Shown here one piece after another: positions 6,006 to 6,411 of a stretch of DNA of 6,411 nucleotides. The notes under the pieces were generated by a model. It was not told the DNA's origin, ran no database searches, and worked only from the letters and a program-made list of their open reading frames with translations. This DNA is from Nitrospinae bacterium RIFCSPLOWO2_12_FULL_45_22. GTDB lineage: Bacteria > 2-12-FULL-45-22. How positions within the stretch are numbered: the first letter of the stretch is position 1; each line of letters begins with the position of its first letter. The stretch lies in NCBI GenBank assembly GCA_001803565.1, contig MHDQ01000255.1, positions 1 to 6,411 of the forward strand, given 5' to 3'. The position numbers and the translations under genes are program-made.

Positions 6006-6275
6006 ATGAAGATAAAACAATATAACGCTCTGACAGATAATCTGTTTCGGCAGTTGGCTAAAGGCAATTCTGTTATTTATAATGGCTTGTTACTCAAAGT
6101 TGAGGAAGATAAGCTGGTAGTCAAAGGGAAGCTGCAAAATAAAGATATGGAGCTTCACTACCGGCTCAAAGAAGGTGACCACTATGGCTTCTCTAAGGAA
6201 CAGTTTAAGAATATCGTGGCCGCCCGCGAGAAGCCTATGTTTAGTGTGACCCTATCTGGCCGGTTTAATAAATAA
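6006..6275 (+). CDS. Hypothetical protein, 89 residues
   Basis: I do not recognise this protein. From ATG 6006 it has 89 residues, with no cysteine, signal peptide or transmembrane segment. It is rich in Lys, Leu, Asn and Gly. An N-terminal helix-like stretch (KIKQYNALTDNLFRQLAKG) is followed by alternating hydrophobic residues (SVIYNGLLLKVEEDKLVVKGKL), which suggests beta strands, then a charged centre and a C-terminal MFSVTLSGRFNK. A small cytoplasmic alpha/beta or beta-barrel protein is a guess. An in-frame GTG at 6000 would add two residues; AGG at 5998-6000, 5 nt before the ATG, slightly favours 6006. The codon pattern resembles the neighbouring genes, which supports real coding. It is separated from the YdcF-type gene by 96 bp and a hairpin, so it may be a separate unit. 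Confidence 0.65.
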   Translation: MKIKQYNALTDNLFRQLAKGNSVIYNGLLLKVEEDKLVVKGKLQNKDMELHYRLKEGDHYGFSKEQFKNIVAAREKPMFSVTLSGRFNK

Positions 6276-6278
6276 ACC
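6262..6278 (+). other. Short stem-loop at the stop codon of the 89-residue gene
   Basis: GGTTTA (6262-6267) and TAAACC (6273-6278) are perfect inverted repeats around ATAAA, and the right arm includes the stop codon. The stem is AT-rich with no T-tract after it, so at most it is a weak 3'-end structure. Confidence 0.35.
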
Positions 6279-6313
6279 CTGGACACCCTCTCAATCAGAG
6301 CACTAAGGAAAAT

Positions 6314-6336
6314 GGTAACCGTTCACCCCGGTAACC
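6314..6336 (+). repeat. Direct repeat GGTAACC x 2, 16-bp period
   Basis: GGTAACC occurs at 6314-6320 and 6330-6336. Because GGTAACC is nearly self-complementary, the two copies can also pair as GGT/ACC and ACC/GGT around an A-A mismatch, with AAA and TTT outside. It could be an operator or a remnant of a dispersed repeat; nothing here decides. Confidence 0.5.
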
Positions 6337-6372
6337 TTTATCTGCCACTAAGACACCACTACAAATTCATTA

Positions 6373-6397
6373 CAAAATTAGCACTGCAAAATTAGCA
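6373..6397 (+). repeat. 11-bp direct repeat CAAAATTAGCA x 2
   Basis: Identical 11-mers lie at 6373-6383 and 6387-6397 with a period of 14 bp. They are AT-rich and sit immediately before a Shine-Dalgarno-like AGAAGGA at the window end (6405-6411). They may therefore lie in the upstream region of a gene that begins just outside the window. The whole stretch 6276-6411 has no gene that I can support. Confidence 0.6.
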
Positions 6398-6404
6398 ATT
6401 AACA

Positions 6405-6411
6405 AGAAGGA
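6405..6411 (+). promoter_or_regulatory. Possible Shine-Dalgarno site of a gene beyond the window
   Basis: The window ends in AGAAGGA after an AT-rich stretch. This is a plausible ribosome binding site for a + strand gene starting within about 10 nt past the end, in keeping with all other genes here. No start codon is visible. Confidence 0.3.

Noticed and set aside
1-6411. CRISPR array, tRNA, rRNA, transposase or integrase
   Set aside because: No spaced identical repeats, cloverleaf, rRNA-like stretch or DDE/recombinase motif was found on either strand.

Overview
All seven protein-coding genes lie on the + strand. In order they are: the 3' part of a fused hydroxymethylpyrimidine-phosphate kinase/thiamine-phosphate synthase gene (ThiD-ThiN type), lpxB, nadA, a large exported TPR-repeat protein, a small 2[4Fe-4S] ferredoxin, a membrane-anchored DUF218/YdcF-type protein, and a short orphan gene. 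LpxB means lipid A, so the organism is a diderm with an outer membrane. The fused ThiD-ThiN in place of ThiE, a bacterial-type ferredoxin and the oxygen-sensitive Fe-S enzyme NadA fit an anaerobic or microaerophilic lineage. The moderate GC, the many ATA/AGG/CGG codons and the repeat-bearing spacers resemble uncultured candidate-phylum diderms such as Omnitrophota-like groups. That placement is inference; nothing in the window fixes the taxon.

Layout. Positions 2-1876 hold thiD-thiN and lpxB, separated by 3 bp and almost certainly co-transcribed. Positions 1877-2112 form a spacer with the best promoter in the window (TTGACA, 17 bp, TAAATT), followed by a 73-nt imperfect palindrome (1966-2038) and a short GC-rich stretch with an 8-bp direct repeat. 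All of this lies in what would be the nadA 5' leader. nadA most likely starts at 2113 rather than 2056. Positions 3046-3162 are a spacer with four tandem heptads of the form TCAGCNN. Positions 3163-4968 encode about 15 TPR-like units behind a signal peptide. Positions 5047-5909 hold ferredoxin and the YdcF-type gene, overlapping by one base (TAATG) and so probably translationally coupled. Positions 5910-6005 carry a strong GC-rich hairpin without a T-tract. Positions 6006-6275 encode an unrecognised 89-residue protein. Positions 6276-6411 are non-coding, with several short direct repeats and a Shine-Dalgarno-like sequence at the very end that may belong to a gene beyond the window.

The genes are mostly housekeeping: thiamine synthesis, lipid A synthesis, NAD synthesis and envelope functions. 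I do not see a defence, mobile or biosynthetic system. The least ordinary content is in the spacers: four of them carry four different kinds of short repeat or palindrome. The most notable is the long hairpin placed between a promoter and nadA. The tightly linked ferredoxin/YdcF-type pair and the 89-residue orphan are the protein-level items most worth follow-up.
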